Of a stretch of 64,000 nucleotides of DNA, positions 24,914-34,183 are shown in pieces (position 1 is the first letter of the stretch; each line of letters starts with the position of its first letter). The position numbers and the translations under genes were made by a program. Below the pieces are notes generated by a model. It did not search any database and had not been told where the DNA came from. It saw nothing but the letters and a program-made list of their open reading frames with translations. Source of the stretch: Microvirga mediterraneensis (lineage in GTDB: Bacteria > Pseudomonadota > Alphaproteobacteria > Rhizobiales > Beijerinckiaceae); assembly GCF_013520865.1 (NCBI RefSeq), contig NZ_JACDXJ010000001.1, positions 2,595,001-2,659,000 on the forward strand, read 5' to 3'.

Positions 24914-24927
24914 TTGATTCCGATCAA
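24914..24927. promoter_or_regulatory. Perfect FNR/FixK-type palindrome
   Basis: TTGATTCCGATCAA is an exact TTGAT-N4-ATCAA site. It lies between the divergent genes starting at 24769 (minus) and 25020 (plus), centred 151 and 100 bases from them. It could serve either promoter. Confidence 0.65.
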
Positions 24928-25019
24928 ATCTTCCGAAGAAGTTTCTGCCAGGGTGATTGCCCGATTTTCGGCCGAGCCGTGTAGGATGATGATCCCCGCG
25001 CGTGGCCTTGGAGGCATTT

Positions 25020-25214
25020 ATGATCGGATGGGTCGTTCGGTTCTTGATGATTGCGGCCGGTGTCGTGACCGGGTGGTTCGTGGCCAAGGATGCGCCGATC
25101 TTCGGCGTGGCGCAGGTCATGGTGGCCCTGCTCCTTCTCACGTTCATCGTCGCAGTCCTGGCTTTCTGGCCGCACCGTTGGACAAGCGCCTTGAACCGCT
25201 CGGTGAAAGACTGA
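25020..25214 (+). CDS. Small two-helix inner-membrane protein
   Basis: 64 residues. Two hydrophobic segments (about residues 3-22, GWVVRFLMIAAGVVTGWFVA, and 33-55, QVMVALLLLTFIVAVLAF) leave short polar ends. ATG 25020 is chosen because GGAGG lies 6 bases upstream; the frame opens at a GTG 18 bases earlier without a ribosome site. It follows the perfect FNR-type palindrome by about 100 bases. Function unknown. Confidence 0.65.
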   Translation: MIGWVVRFLMIAAGVVTGWFVAKDAPIFGVAQVMVALLLLTFIVAVLAFWPHRWTSALNRSVKD

Positions 25215-25322
25215 CGGGAGGACCCCATGGCGCTTGGCTCCCAGGATGACGACCGGGGCGCCAAGCGCGCATCGGATGTTACGTGGTGGGCAGAGCGCAA
25301 CTCTTTCGGCCAGCATGCTGCG

Positions 25323-26309
25323 CTAGGCAGCCCGGTTGGCGCGTTCCGCGAATTGTTTGACCTCGACTGTTGCCGAGCGCGTCGTTTCGCCTGCCAGTTG
25401 CATCATAAGTTCGGCCATGCGCCGGCTATTGTCGATGGTCTGCTCCACGTTGTCCCGGATGAGCGAGCCATGAATGGCCACGAACTCATTCATGGAGCGG
25501 CATCGGGTGAGAGCGTTCAAACCTTCGAGGTTAGTCTGCAGGCGCTTTTGACTGAGCTCCAGCCATTCTCTCGATACATCCTGGAGGCCCATGGCCAGAT
25601 GGGCATTGGATTGTCCCACGGCCCTGAGATTTCCCGCACCCTGGTCGCTGAACGCGCGAGCCTCGCCGTTGGGGCGGGCGTACATCTGCATCGCTTGCCC
25701 AGTCGAGCGGCGAGCCAATTCGGAGAACAACCCGAAGCTGGTCTGTATGGCCTGCTGCATGGCCTGGGCGATACTCTGAGCGTTCTCCGTTCCGGTCTTC
25801 ACGGTTTCGGCAAAGTCGTCGCTCATCCGCTGAACGGTTTCGACCTGATCGCGCACACGGCGCGCTTCGAACCTCTTCGTCTCGTCGATTGCCGCCATTT
25901 CATCCTCCACCTTCTCTGCGACCGCTTCCGCCTCATCGTCGCTCAAGACCTTGAGCACGGCCGGTAGAAGCTCCTTCCTGTCGTCGCGGATGTGCTGCTG
26001 GAAAACCCTTCTCAGTTCGGCCACCTTGGAGAGAAACTCTCCCGTGTTCTTCGGCATGCGCTCCAGATCCGTCAGAAGCGTGTTGGTTTCCTCGTTGTCG
26101 TCGAGGGCCTGCCGGACGAGATCGTCCATCCCATGCCGGCGAAGGACTGGCAGGAGATGCTGCTCTTGCAGCGCTGCGAGGAGCCTCAGCTCTTCCTGCA
26201 GGTCCGTGAACAGGCGTTCTCGGGATTTCACGGCACTGTCGGACGTGGCGAGAAGCTTTTCGAAGAGGTCTCGCGCCTTGTCGGGTGGCGTCTGGGTTAT
26301 TTTTCTCAT
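25323..26309 (-). CDS. Hemerythrin-like / phasin fusion protein
   Basis: 328 residues with two parts. Residues about 10-125 form a four-helix HHE-type domain (LFEKLLATSDSAVKSRERLF, then VFQQHIRDDRKELLPAVLKV). Most expected metal ligands are replaced (Leu44 and Glu74 where His is usual), and only His106 with Asp110 sit in register, so oxygen or metal binding is doubtful. Residues about 155-320 are a long amphipathic helix region ending in a Phasin_2-like segment (EFVAIHGSLIRDNVEQTID), which should coat PHA granules. It lies 2 kb from phaC, consistent with a granule protein. The fusion itself is unusual. Confidence 0.75.
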   Translation of the reverse strand: MRKITQTPPDKARDLFEKLLATSDSAVKSRERLFTDLQEELRLLAALQEQHLLPVLRRHGMDDLVRQALDDNEETNTLLTDLERMPKNTGEFLSKVAELRRVFQQHIRDDRKELLPAVLKVLSDDEAEAVAEKVEDEMAAIDETKRFEARRVRDQVETVQRMSDDFAETVKTGTENAQSIAQAMQQAIQTSFGLFSELARRSTGQAMQMYARPNGEARAFSDQGAGNLRAVGQSNAHLAMGLQDVSREWLELSQKRLQTNLEGLNALTRCRSMNEFVAIHGSLIRDNVEQTIDNSRRMAELMMQLAGETTRSATVEVKQFAERANRAA

Positions 26310-26390
26310 GGTGCTGATCCGTTCGCAAACGTCATGTGAAATACGGTCCTGCGCGGAGCGCAGCCGTCCAGGTGCAGAATGGGATGCTGC

Positions 26391-26588
26391 CTAATGCTGG
26401 AGGCCTAACGGCCAGGGAGCAAAGAGGTTCGGCCGTCTCCACAGGACGAAATGGTCCTGCACGGCGAGATCCAGACGCGTGTCTTTTTCCAGAAGCGCAA
26501 TTTGAGCTTCGATGGCCTTGAGCTCACGTTCGAGCTTGGCGGTCCGGCGAGTTTCGGAGGAAACGATCTTTCTTTTCTTGGTCTTCAT
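26391..26588 (-). CDS. Possible small coiled-coil protein
   Basis: 65 residues from ATG 26588: a basic N-terminus (MKTKKRKIVSSETRRTAK), a short coiled coil (LERELKAIEAQIALLEKDTR) and an aromatic C-terminus. GGAG lies 8 bases upstream. It is 82 bases upstream of the hemerythrin-phasin gene and could be in its transcript. Size and composition are only weak evidence for coding. Confidence 0.38.
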   Translation of the reverse strand: MKTKKRKIVSSETRRTAKLERELKAIEAQIALLEKDTRLDLAVQDHFVLWRRPNLFAPWPLGLQH

Positions 26589-26944
26589 CAAGCACTCCAT
26601 GGTCCGGCGCAGCCCGCTGCATCCTCGGAAGGAGCGGACAGCGTGCGGATGGCCATGTTGGTGCCCCCTGCGATGAGTTCATTCTGTCGTTAGGCTGAAT
26701 GATACTGAGTCGCGCCTATCCGTCTGTCAGGAACCCGACACAAAGAAAGAAATTGTTAACGCAGGTTAAAGTGCCGCAGGCGCGTGCTCCCGGCAGCCTA
26801 TCGGCCTTTGCGGCTCCGGCGGAACCCGCGCATGGCCAAGGTGTTCACCCTTGAGGGTGGGGATCCGCCGGCGGCCGCTCGCCCCACGATGTCATAAAGG
26901 TCAGTCCTTCAAGGCGCCGAGCCTGAATGAGTCCGGAGGGTCGG
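26589..26944. other. Intergenic region before the RND pump
   Basis: 356 bases without a gene. It contains CCGGCGGA (about 26815) and its complement TCCGCCGG (about 26867) bracketing a short GGTG-TT-CACC palindrome, a possible operator for the pump genes. No local regulator gene is present. Confidence 0.4.
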
Positions 26945-28150
26945 GTGATCAAGCGCATTCTCCTGGTCGTCATGGCCGGCGCGGCTCTTGCTGCGGCAGG
27001 CTACTTTTTCATGATCCGCACACCACGTCAGGCGCCGCCGCAGCAAACGGCGTCCGCCACGCTGCCGGTCCCCCAGGTCGGTATCGTGGTCGTTCGGCCC
27101 ACTGAAGTGCCGTACCCGGTGGAGTATGCGGGCCGCGTCTCCGGTTTTCGCGACATCGAAGTCCGGTCCCGCGTAGGCGGGCTGCTGCTTAAGCGCGAGT
27201 TCGACGAGGGGGCTCGCGTCACGCAGGATCAGGTGCTCTTTCGCATCGATCCGGCACCCTATGAGTTGGCCCAGAGTCGGGCGGAGGCTCAGCTGCAGCA
27301 GGCCCAAGCGGCCGTCCGTCAGGCCGAGGAGAACTTCAACCGGATCGAGCAGCTCGTCCGCCGGGGCGTCTCGACGGCGGCCCAGCTTGAGGATGCCCGC
27401 TCCCAGCGGGATCAGGCCAGGGCCGGGGTTCAGCTCGGTGAGGCGGAGGTCCAGAACGCGAAGCTGAACCTGAGCTACACCACCATCACGGCGCCGGGAA
27501 CCGGGGTCACGGCACTGGAATCGCCGCCAGTCGGAGCGCTCATTCAGGCGCAGCAGACGCTTCTGACCACCATCTCCCAGATCGATCCGGCCTACGTGAT
27601 CTTCTCCTTCACCGACGAGGAGGGCAGGGCGTTCCGTGCCCTGAACGAAAAGCGGGAAAAACCGATCTCTGAAAGAGATCTGACGGTCGAGCTTCAATTC
27701 GCCCAGCAGGGCAAGTATCCGCAGACCGGCAAAATCGACACCGCCGCCCAGCGGGTTGACCTCCAGACCGGGACGATCCAGGCCCGGGCGGTCTTTCCGA
27801 ACCCGGACGGACTGCTGCTGCCGGGCCAGTTCGTCCGGGTTCGTCTCATGGGCATCACCTTGCCGGATGCCATCGTCGTTCCGCAGCAGGCCGTCAGCCA
27901 GGGGCCGCAGGGACCTCTGGTCTATGTGGTCGGCGAGAACAATATCGCGCAACCGCGCCCGATCCGCCTCGGTCCCGAACTGACTTCAGGCTGGGTCGTG
28001 CAGGACGGCCTGAAAGGCGGGGAGAGGGTCATCGTCGACGGGGTCATCCGCGTCAGGCCGGGCCAGCCGGTCAGGCCCGTGGAGATGGATCCGAAAGCCG
28101 CGCAGACCACGGCCTCTCCGGGCGGCCCGGGATCCGGGGGGCAGCCATGA
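26945..28150 (+). CDS. RND efflux periplasmic adaptor (AcrA/MexA family)
   Basis: 401 residues. It bridges the inner-membrane pump and an outer-membrane channel. An N-terminal membrane helix ([20 protein letters not shown]) precedes the barrel-sandwich half [20 protein letters not shown], a helical hairpin (about residues 105-165, rich in Gln/Ala/Glu), the second half ([12 protein letters not shown]) and beta-barrel domains. I chose GTG 26945 because GGAGGG lies 4 bases upstream; an ATG at 26927 would add six residues but lacks a ribosome site. It overlaps the permease by 4 bases. No outer-membrane factor gene follows. Confidence 0.88.
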   Translation: MIKRILLVVMAGAALAAAGYFFMIRTPRQAPPQQTASATLPVPQVGIVVVRPTEVPYPVEYAGRVSGFRDIEVRSRVGGLLLKREFDEGARVTQDQVLFRIDPAPYELAQSRAEAQLQQAQAAVRQAEENFNRIEQLVRRGVSTAAQLEDARSQRDQARAGVQLGEAEVQNAKLNLSYTTITAPGTGVTALESPPVGALIQAQQTLLTTISQIDPAYVIFSFTDEEGRAFRALNEKREKPISERDLTVELQFAQQGKYPQTGKIDTAAQRVDLQTGTIQARAVFPNPDGLLLPGQFVRVRLMGITLPDAIVVPQQAVSQGPQGPLVYVVGENNIAQPRPIRLGPELTSGWVVQDGLKGGERVIVDGVIRVRPGQPVRPVEMDPKAAQTTASPGGPGSGGQP

Positions 28151-31100
28151 TCTCCAAATTCTTCATCGACCGTCCTATCTTCGCGTCGGTTCTCTCCATC
28201 GCCATCGTGCTCATCGGCCTGATCGCCATGCGCATTCTGCCGGTTGCGCAATATCCCGAGATCGTGCCGCCCCAGGTGGTCGTCTCTGCCAATTATCCGG
28301 GCGCGAGTGCCGAGACCATCGCCGAGACCGTCGCTGCTCCGCTGGAGCAGCAGGTCAACGGTGTCGAGGACATGATCTACATGCAATCGACCTCCACCGG
28401 CTCGGGGACGATGAGTCTGTCGGTCTACTTCCAGACTGGAACGGATGCCGACCAGGCGACGATCAATGTCAACAATCGTGTCCAGCGGGCCACGGCCGTC
28501 CTGCCCGAGGAGGTGCGGCGGCAGGGCGTGACCGTGACCAAGCGCTCGTCCTCGATCCTCCAGATCGTCGCCCTGTCCTCGCCCGACCGGCGCTACGACA
28601 CGATCTACATCTCCAATTATGCGCTCATCAACATCATCGACGAGCTGCGCCGCACACCGGGCGTCGGTGACGCATCGCTCTTCGGCGCATCCGACTATTC
28701 CATGCGCGTCTGGCTCCGGCCCGACAAGCTTGCCCAGTACAACCTGACGCCGGGCGACGTCGCCGCCGCCATCCGCGAGCAGAACGCACAATTCGCCGCC
28801 GGGCGCTTCGCGGAGGAGCCGACACCGGGGAGGCAGGCCTTCACCTATTCGGTCACGACCCAGGGTCGCTTCGCCGACCCCCGCGAGTTCGAGCAGATCG
28901 TCCTGCGCTCGGACGAGAACGGTGGCGCGCTGAGGTTGAAAGACGTGGCCCGGGTCGAGCTCGGATCGCTGAACTATTCCACACAATCGACCCTCAACGG
29001 GGCGCCGACGGTGCCTATCGGGATTTATCTCCAGCCTGGAGCTAATGCGCTCAGCGTTTCGGCCGCGGTCGATGCGACGATGAAGCGCCTCTCACAGCGC
29101 TTCCCCGATGGCCTGCGCTACGACGTTCCCTACAACACGACGAAGTTCATCCAGGTCTCCATCGACGAGGTGGTCAGGACCTTCGCCGAGGCCATCGTGC
29201 TCGTCGTGCTCGTCGTCTTCCTCTTCCTGCAGAACTGGCGCGCGACCCTGATCCCGCTGCTGGCCGTTCCGGTCTCCATCATCGGCACCTTCGGCGGCAT
29301 GTATGTGCTCGGCTTTTCGGTCAATCTCCTCACGCTCTTCGGCCTCATCCTTGCCATCGGCATCGTGGTCGACGACGCGATCATCGTGCTGGAGAATGTC
29401 GAGCGCATCATGTCGACCGAGCACAAGCCGCCGCGCGAAGCCGCCATCCAGGCCATGCAGGAGGTGAGCGGACCGGTGATCGCCGTGGTGCTCGTGCTCT
29501 GCGCGGTCTTCATCCCCGTATCCTTTCTCGGGGGACTGGCCGGAGAGCTCTACCGGCAATTCGCCGTGACGATCGCCGTCTCGGTGGTGATCTCCGGCAT
29601 CGTGGCGCTCACCCTGACGCCCGCCCTGTGCGCGATCCTGCTCAAAGAGGGACACAGTGAGCCGTGGCTGCCGTTCCGGGTCTTCAATCGCGGTTTCGAC
29701 TGGGTGATGCGGACCTTCACCACCGGCACGGCCTACTTCCTGCGCCACGCCGTGATCGCCCTCGTGCTGATCGGCGGGATGCTGGGGGCGACTTGGTGGC
29801 TGTTCGAGCGGGTGCCGGGCGGCCTCGTGCCGGCGGAGGATCTGGGCAATGTCTTCGTCGTCACCGCGCTGCCGCCCGCGGCCTCCCTCGACCGCACCCT
29901 CGACATCACCGCGAAGGTGAGCCAGGAACTCAAGGACAATCCCGCCGTCGCAGACGTGGTGACGATCGCCGGATTCGATCTCCTGTCGGGAGCTCAGAAA
30001 ACCAATTCCGGCGTGTCCTTCGTGACACTCAAGGACTGGTCTGAGCGAAAGGACCCACGCCTCGACGCGCGCAATCTCGCGCCGGCTTTCGCGGGCCTGA
30101 ACGTCAATTTCCGCGACGGCGTCGTGTTCGGCTTCAACCCACCGCCGATCACCGGCATGAGCACCACGGGCGGCTTCGAATTCTTCCTGCAGGATCGTTC
30201 GGGCGGTTCTCTCGAAAGCCTCTCTCAGGCGGCGCAGCAGGTGGTCCAGGCCGCGCGAGAGCGGCCCGAACTCGCAGGCGTCTCCACGACGTTCAACACG
30301 AACGTGCCGCAATACCGCATCGACGTCGACCGCGACAAGGCGAAGGCGCTCGGCGTGCCGATCTCGGCGATTTTCGACACGATGCAGAGCACGTTCGGCA
30401 GTCTTTACGTGAATGATTTCGGGCTGTTCGGGCGGACCTATCGGGTGAGCCTGTCGTCCGAGCCTCAGTTCCGGATGAGCCCGAACGATCTGCAGCACGT
30501 GTTCGTGCGGTCGGACAAGGGCAATATGGTCCCGCTCAGCGTCCTCCTCTCCACGTCCCGCATCGTCGGGCCGGATGTGGTCGACCGCTTCAATCTGTTC
30601 CCCGCCGCCAAGATCCAGGGCAATCCGGCGCCGGGATATTCATCCGGGCAGGCGATTGCCGCGATCGAGCAGATCGTGTCGCAGAAACTGTCCTCCGACT
30701 ATTCCATCGGCTGGACGGGATCTGCCTATCAGGAACTGCAATCGGCAGGCACCGGATCCCAGGGCTTCCTCCTGGGCCTCGTCATGGTGTTCCTGATCCT
30801 TGCGGCGCAATACGAGCGGTGGTCTCTGCCGTTCGCCGTCATCACGGCCGTGCCCTTCGCGGTCTTCGGCGCCATCGTGGCGATCTGGCTGCGCGGGATC
30901 GAGAACGACATCTATTTCCAGGTCGGCCTCGTCACCCTCATCGGTCTGGCGGCCAAGAACGCGATCCTGATCGTCGAGTTCGCGTCCGAGCGCCACAGGG
31001 CAGGGGAAAGCGTCTACGATGCCGCCCTGGATGCTGCCCGCCTCCGCTTCCGCCCTATCGTGATGACGTCTCTCGCGTTCATCCTGGGTGTCGTACCGCT

Positions 31101-31302
31101 TGCGATATCGTCGGGTGCGGGTTCCGCGAGCCGTCACTCGGTCGGCACCGGCGTCATCGGCGGTATGCTCGCCGCAACCTTCCTGGCCATCCTCTTCGTG
31201 CCGCTGTTCTTCCGTCTGGTGACGCGGGAGCGGAAGCGGAAGCGGGCCGACAAGGCGGGCGCGCCCGTCATGCCCGAATCCGCGCCGGCGCGGGAGGTTT
31301 GA
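28147..31302 (+). CDS. RND multidrug efflux permease (HAE1, AcrB family)
   Basis: 1051 residues, the usual AcrB length. It is a trimeric proton-driven drug exporter. It begins [20 protein letters not shown], typical of HAE1 pumps. The proton-relay pair Asp-Asp lies in membrane helix 4 ([15 protein letters not shown], near residue 408) and the matching Lys in helix 10 ([13 protein letters not shown]). Two large periplasmic loops are present. It is translationally coupled to the adaptor. Substrates cannot be read from sequence. The C-terminus is basic and ends shortly before a convergent gene. Confidence 0.93.
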   Translation: MISKFFIDRPIFASVLSIAIVLIGLIAMRILPVAQYPEIVPPQVVVSANYPGASAETIAETVAAPLEQQVNGVEDMIYMQSTSTGSGTMSLSVYFQTGTDADQATINVNNRVQRATAVLPEEVRRQGVTVTKRSSSILQIVALSSPDRRYDTIYISNYALINIIDELRRTPGVGDASLFGASDYSMRVWLRPDKLAQYNLTPGDVAAAIREQNAQFAAGRFAEEPTPGRQAFTYSVTTQGRFADPREFEQIVLRSDENGGALRLKDVARVELGSLNYSTQSTLNGAPTVPIGIYLQPGANALSVSAAVDATMKRLSQRFPDGLRYDVPYNTTKFIQVSIDEVVRTFAEAIVLVVLVVFLFLQNWRATLIPLLAVPVSIIGTFGGMYVLGFSVNLLTLFGLILAIGIVVDDAIIVLENVERIMSTEHKPPREAAIQAMQEVSGPVIAVVLVLCAVFIPVSFLGGLAGELYRQFAVTIAVSVVISGIVALTLTPALCAILLKEGHSEPWLPFRVFNRGFDWVMRTFTTGTAYFLRHAVIALVLIGGMLGATWWLFERVPGGLVPAEDLGNVFVVTALPPAASLDRTLDITAKVSQELKDNPAVADVVTIAGFDLLSGAQKTNSGVSFVTLKDWSERKDPRLDARNLAPAFAGLNVNFRDGVVFGFNPPPITGMSTTGGFEFFLQDRSGGSLESLSQAAQQVVQAARERPELAGVSTTFNTNVPQYRIDVDRDKAKALGVPISAIFDTMQSTFGSLYVNDFGLFGRTYRVSLSSEPQFRMSPNDLQHVFVRSDKGNMVPLSVLLSTSRIVGPDVVDRFNLFPAAKIQGNPAPGYSSGQAIAAIEQIVSQKLSSDYSIGWTGSAYQELQSAGTGSQGFLLGLVMVFLILAAQYERWSLPFAVITAVPFAVFGAIVAIWLRGIENDIYFQVGLVTLIGLAAKNAILIVEFASERHRAGESVYDAALDAARLRFRPIVMTSLAFILGVVPLAISSGAGSASRHSVGTGVIGGMLAATFLAILFVPLFFRLVTRERKRKRADKAGAPVMPESAPAREV

Positions 31303-31320
31303 TCGCCGCAGCCCGGCCCG

Positions 31321-31695
31321 TCAGCGCTTGCGCAGACGCTCGATGGCCTCCTTGTGCGCGGCGGGATCGACATCGTATTCCGTCGCCAGACGTTGGATTT
31401 CGGCCTGCCTGTCTTCGGCGGAGAGCCGCGGGTTCAGGCTCGCGACGGCCGCCAGGAAGGACGCCCCCGCGAAAACCGGGTCGCGCCGCCTCGCGGTCTG
31501 CTCGCGCTCCTTCTTCAATTCGGCTTGACGCTGCTTGTAGGTTTCGAGCGGCCCGAGAGCCCTCAAGGCCCGATTGCGCAGGGCCGGGAGCGGAAGATCG
31601 TGCTCTCCGGCGATATCCGGCAAGGCCTGTTCCGGATCTTCTCCGGCCATAAGGGCTTCAGCGAGTTCTTCAAGTGCGGATACGAATGGATCCAT
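31321..31695 (-). CDS. Conserved hypothetical helical protein
   Basis: 124 residues from ATG 31695, preceded by AAAGGGG. Helical and charged: an acidic N-terminus (DPFVSALEELAEALMAGEDP), a middle resembling a small DNA- or protein-binding helix bundle (DLPLPALRNRALRALGPLET), and a C-terminal helix (LATEYDVDPAAHKEAIERLR). No signal or membrane segment. It is convergent with the RND permease, 18 bases away. No family recognised. Confidence 0.7.
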   Translation of the reverse strand: MDPFVSALEELAEALMAGEDPEQALPDIAGEHDLPLPALRNRALRALGPLETYKQRQAELKKEREQTARRRDPVFAGASFLAAVASLNPRLSAEDRQAEIQRLATEYDVDPAAHKEAIERLRKR

Positions 31696-31843
31696 AGTGG
31701 CCCCTTTGAAATTCTCTATCGTCAACGGATGGTGATCGATCCGGTTCTGAGCACAGGTGTTGCGCACGGCTTGGCGTGACCAATAATCCCTCCAACCGAT
31801 TCTCGCCCGCCGAATATCATCAACCTGAACGGAACGCGCAGTC

Positions 31844-33889
31844 ATGGCCGAACGGATGCAAGCACACCACGATCCCTATCTCTGGCTGGAGAACGTGGAA
31901 GGCGAAGAGGCCCTTGCCTGGGCGCGTGCCCATAACGAAATCACGAAAGCGGCCCTGTGCGATGCGGCCTTCGACGCCGACAGGCGGGCGCTCTACGAGA
32001 TATCGACCCGGCCGGACAATATCCCCTTCATCACCAGGAGGCGTGGCTGGCTCTACAATTTCTGGCAGGATGCCGACCATGTGCGCGGCTTGTGGCGGCG
32101 CACCTCGATGGACGAGTACCGCAGGGCGGAGCCGTCTTGGGAAACGGTCCTCGACATCGATGCCTTGGCGCGCGCCGAGGGGGAAGACTGGGTCTGGAAA
32201 GGCTGTGGCACGCTCGAGCCCGAGCAGCGCTACGGCCTCGTCAGCCTGTCGCGAGGCGGCGCCGACGCCGTCGAACTGCGCGAGTTCGACCTCATCGAGA
32301 AACGTTTCATAGAGGACGGCTTTGCCCTTCCCGAGGCCAAGGGCGGAGCCACCTGGCTCGACAGGGACCGGCTGCTGGTCTCCACGACGCTCGGCGAGAA
32401 CGCGGCGACGGCCTCCGGCTACCCCCGGACAATCCGCCTCTGGCAGCGCGGCTTGGACTTCCAGCAGGCGCCGGTGGTCTTCGAGGGCGAGTTCAACGAC
32501 ATCTACATCTCGGCCTCCGTCGACCTCGAACCCGGCTACGAGCGGGTGTTCTATCGGCGGCAGATCACGTTCGAGGAGGGGATCAGCTATCTCGCCCGGG
32601 AAGGGGGCGAGCCTCTCCTCATCGACCTTCCCCGCGATGCCAGGTTCGATGTGGAGAAGGACTGGCTGGTCGTGAAGCTGAAGAGCGAGTGGGTTCTGCC
32701 GGAGCGCACCTATCCGGCCGATGCGCTGCTGGCCATCAGCTTCTCCCGCTTCATGGCAGGCGACCGTCGCTTCGAGATGCTCTTCGAGCCGGGTCCCAGG
32801 CGTGTGCTCTCCGGCTTCTGGTGGACCAAGTCCCGGCTGATCCTGACCGTACTCGACAATCTCGCGAGCCAGATCTGGCTCGGCGTGCCGGGCGAACCTT
32901 GGCACCTGGAACGCCTTCAGGGGCTTCCGGATACCGCAGCGGTGCACTCTATGTCGCTCGATGCCGGGCAGCTCGAACGCACGGATGAATTCCTGCTCTC
33001 GATCTCCAGCTTCATCGAGCCTACCAAGCTGGCGCTCGTCACCGAAGACAAGCAGGTCGAGGTGCTCAAGGAAGCGCCTGTCGCCTTCGATGCCTCAGGC
33101 TTGGAGGTGACGCGACACGAAGCCGTTTCGGTCGACGGGGAGAGCATCCCCTATTATCAAATCGGCCCGAAGAACCAGCAGGGGCCGCGCCCGACGGTGC
33201 TTTACGGCTATGGCGGGTTTTCGGTGTCGATGACGCCGGGCTATCTCGGCGGCATCGGCAAGACCTGGCTGGAGCGCGGCAATGTCTGGGTCGTCGCCAA
33301 CATCCGCGGCGGCGGCGAGTTCGGGGCCGCGTGGCACAAGGCCGGCATGCGGGAGGGCAAGCGCCTCTCCCATGACGACTTCGCCGCCATCGCCCGGGAT
33401 CTGGCGCGGCGCGGCGTCACCACGGAGAAGCAGCTGGCGGCCTATGGCGGATCGAACGGGGGGCTGCTCGTCGGCAACATGCTCACCCGCTACCCTGAGC
33501 TTTTCGGCGCCATCTGGTGCACGGTGCCGCTCCTCGACATGCGGCGCTACACGCAGCTTCTGGCGGGACCGAGCTGGGTGGCGGAATACGGCGATCCCGA
33601 GCGCCCGGAGGATTGGGCCTATATGGCGGGCTTCTCCGCCTATCAGAACCTCGCAGAGGGGCGCTCCTATCCGCCCGTCCTGCTCGTTACCTCGAGGCGT
33701 GATGACCGGGTTCATCCGGGCCACGCCCGCAAGATGGCGGCTAGGTTGGAGGCCATGAGGCAGCCGGTCTTCTTCTACGAGCCGGACGACGGTGGGCATG
33801 GAGCGGCGAACAAGGAGCAGGCGGCCTTCCTGTCGGCCCTGGGGCTCTCCTTCCTCAGGAAAACACTTGGTGCCAAGGAGGCAACCTGA
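31844..33889 (+). CDS. Prolyl oligopeptidase family (S9) peptidase
   Basis: 681 residues. The N-terminal half is a beta-propeller (about residues 60-400) preceded by the family opener DPYLWLENVEGEEALAWAR. The C-terminal alpha/beta hydrolase domain has nucleophile Ser537 in YGGSNGG, Asp620/621 in TSRRDDRVHP and His652 in GGHGAA, and the S9 segment ANIRGGGEFGAAWHKAG. It should cleave short peptides; without a signal peptide it is cytoplasmic. It could be an oligopeptidase B or a prolyl endopeptidase type; the sequence does not settle specificity. A second ATG lies 12 bases downstream. Confidence 0.9.
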   Translation: MAERMQAHHDPYLWLENVEGEEALAWARAHNEITKAALCDAAFDADRRALYEISTRPDNIPFITRRRGWLYNFWQDADHVRGLWRRTSMDEYRRAEPSWETVLDIDALARAEGEDWVWKGCGTLEPEQRYGLVSLSRGGADAVELREFDLIEKRFIEDGFALPEAKGGATWLDRDRLLVSTTLGENAATASGYPRTIRLWQRGLDFQQAPVVFEGEFNDIYISASVDLEPGYERVFYRRQITFEEGISYLAREGGEPLLIDLPRDARFDVEKDWLVVKLKSEWVLPERTYPADALLAISFSRFMAGDRRFEMLFEPGPRRVLSGFWWTKSRLILTVLDNLASQIWLGVPGEPWHLERLQGLPDTAAVHSMSLDAGQLERTDEFLLSISSFIEPTKLALVTEDKQVEVLKEAPVAFDASGLEVTRHEAVSVDGESIPYYQIGPKNQQGPRPTVLYGYGGFSVSMTPGYLGGIGKTWLERGNVWVVANIRGGGEFGAAWHKAGMREGKRLSHDDFAAIARDLARRGVTTEKQLAAYGGSNGGLLVGNMLTRYPELFGAIWCTVPLLDMRRYTQLLAGPSWVAEYGDPERPEDWAYMAGFSAYQNLAEGRSYPPVLLVTSRRDDRVHPGHARKMAARLEAMRQPVFFYEPDDGGHGAANKEQAAFLSALGLSFLRKTLGAKEAT

Positions 33890-34183
33890 GGCATTCTCCT
33901 GCTCGACAGGGGATAAGCTGTTGCAAATGACGGGCTTCCATAGCCGTCGAACCCTTGATATTGCACTCTGCCATGGACACATGACGGTGAAGGAAAGAGT
34001 CAGCGGGTCAAGGCTTTAGAGGCTGATCCTTCCTGTCTCGCCCTGATCCGACCGGGTCATCGACATCCCTGAGAGCGATCCCTGAAAACATCTGAGCCTT
34101 CCGCGAGTTGAATCCGAAGCGGCGGGTGCACCCATGAACGAGGCCGGAGCAGCACAGGGCCGCTTCGCCATGCGGAACCGTGA

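Noticed and set aside
24770..25300. N-terminal extension of the minus-strand gene at 24494-24769
   Set aside because: Arg/Ser/Pro-rich shadow-like sequence crossing the small membrane gene; ATG 24769 has a much better ribosome site.
25227..25967. 246-residue plus-strand frame after the small membrane gene with GGGAGG upstream
   Set aside because: Runs antisense through the hemerythrin-phasin gene and shows no domain; the ribosome-site match is probably chance.
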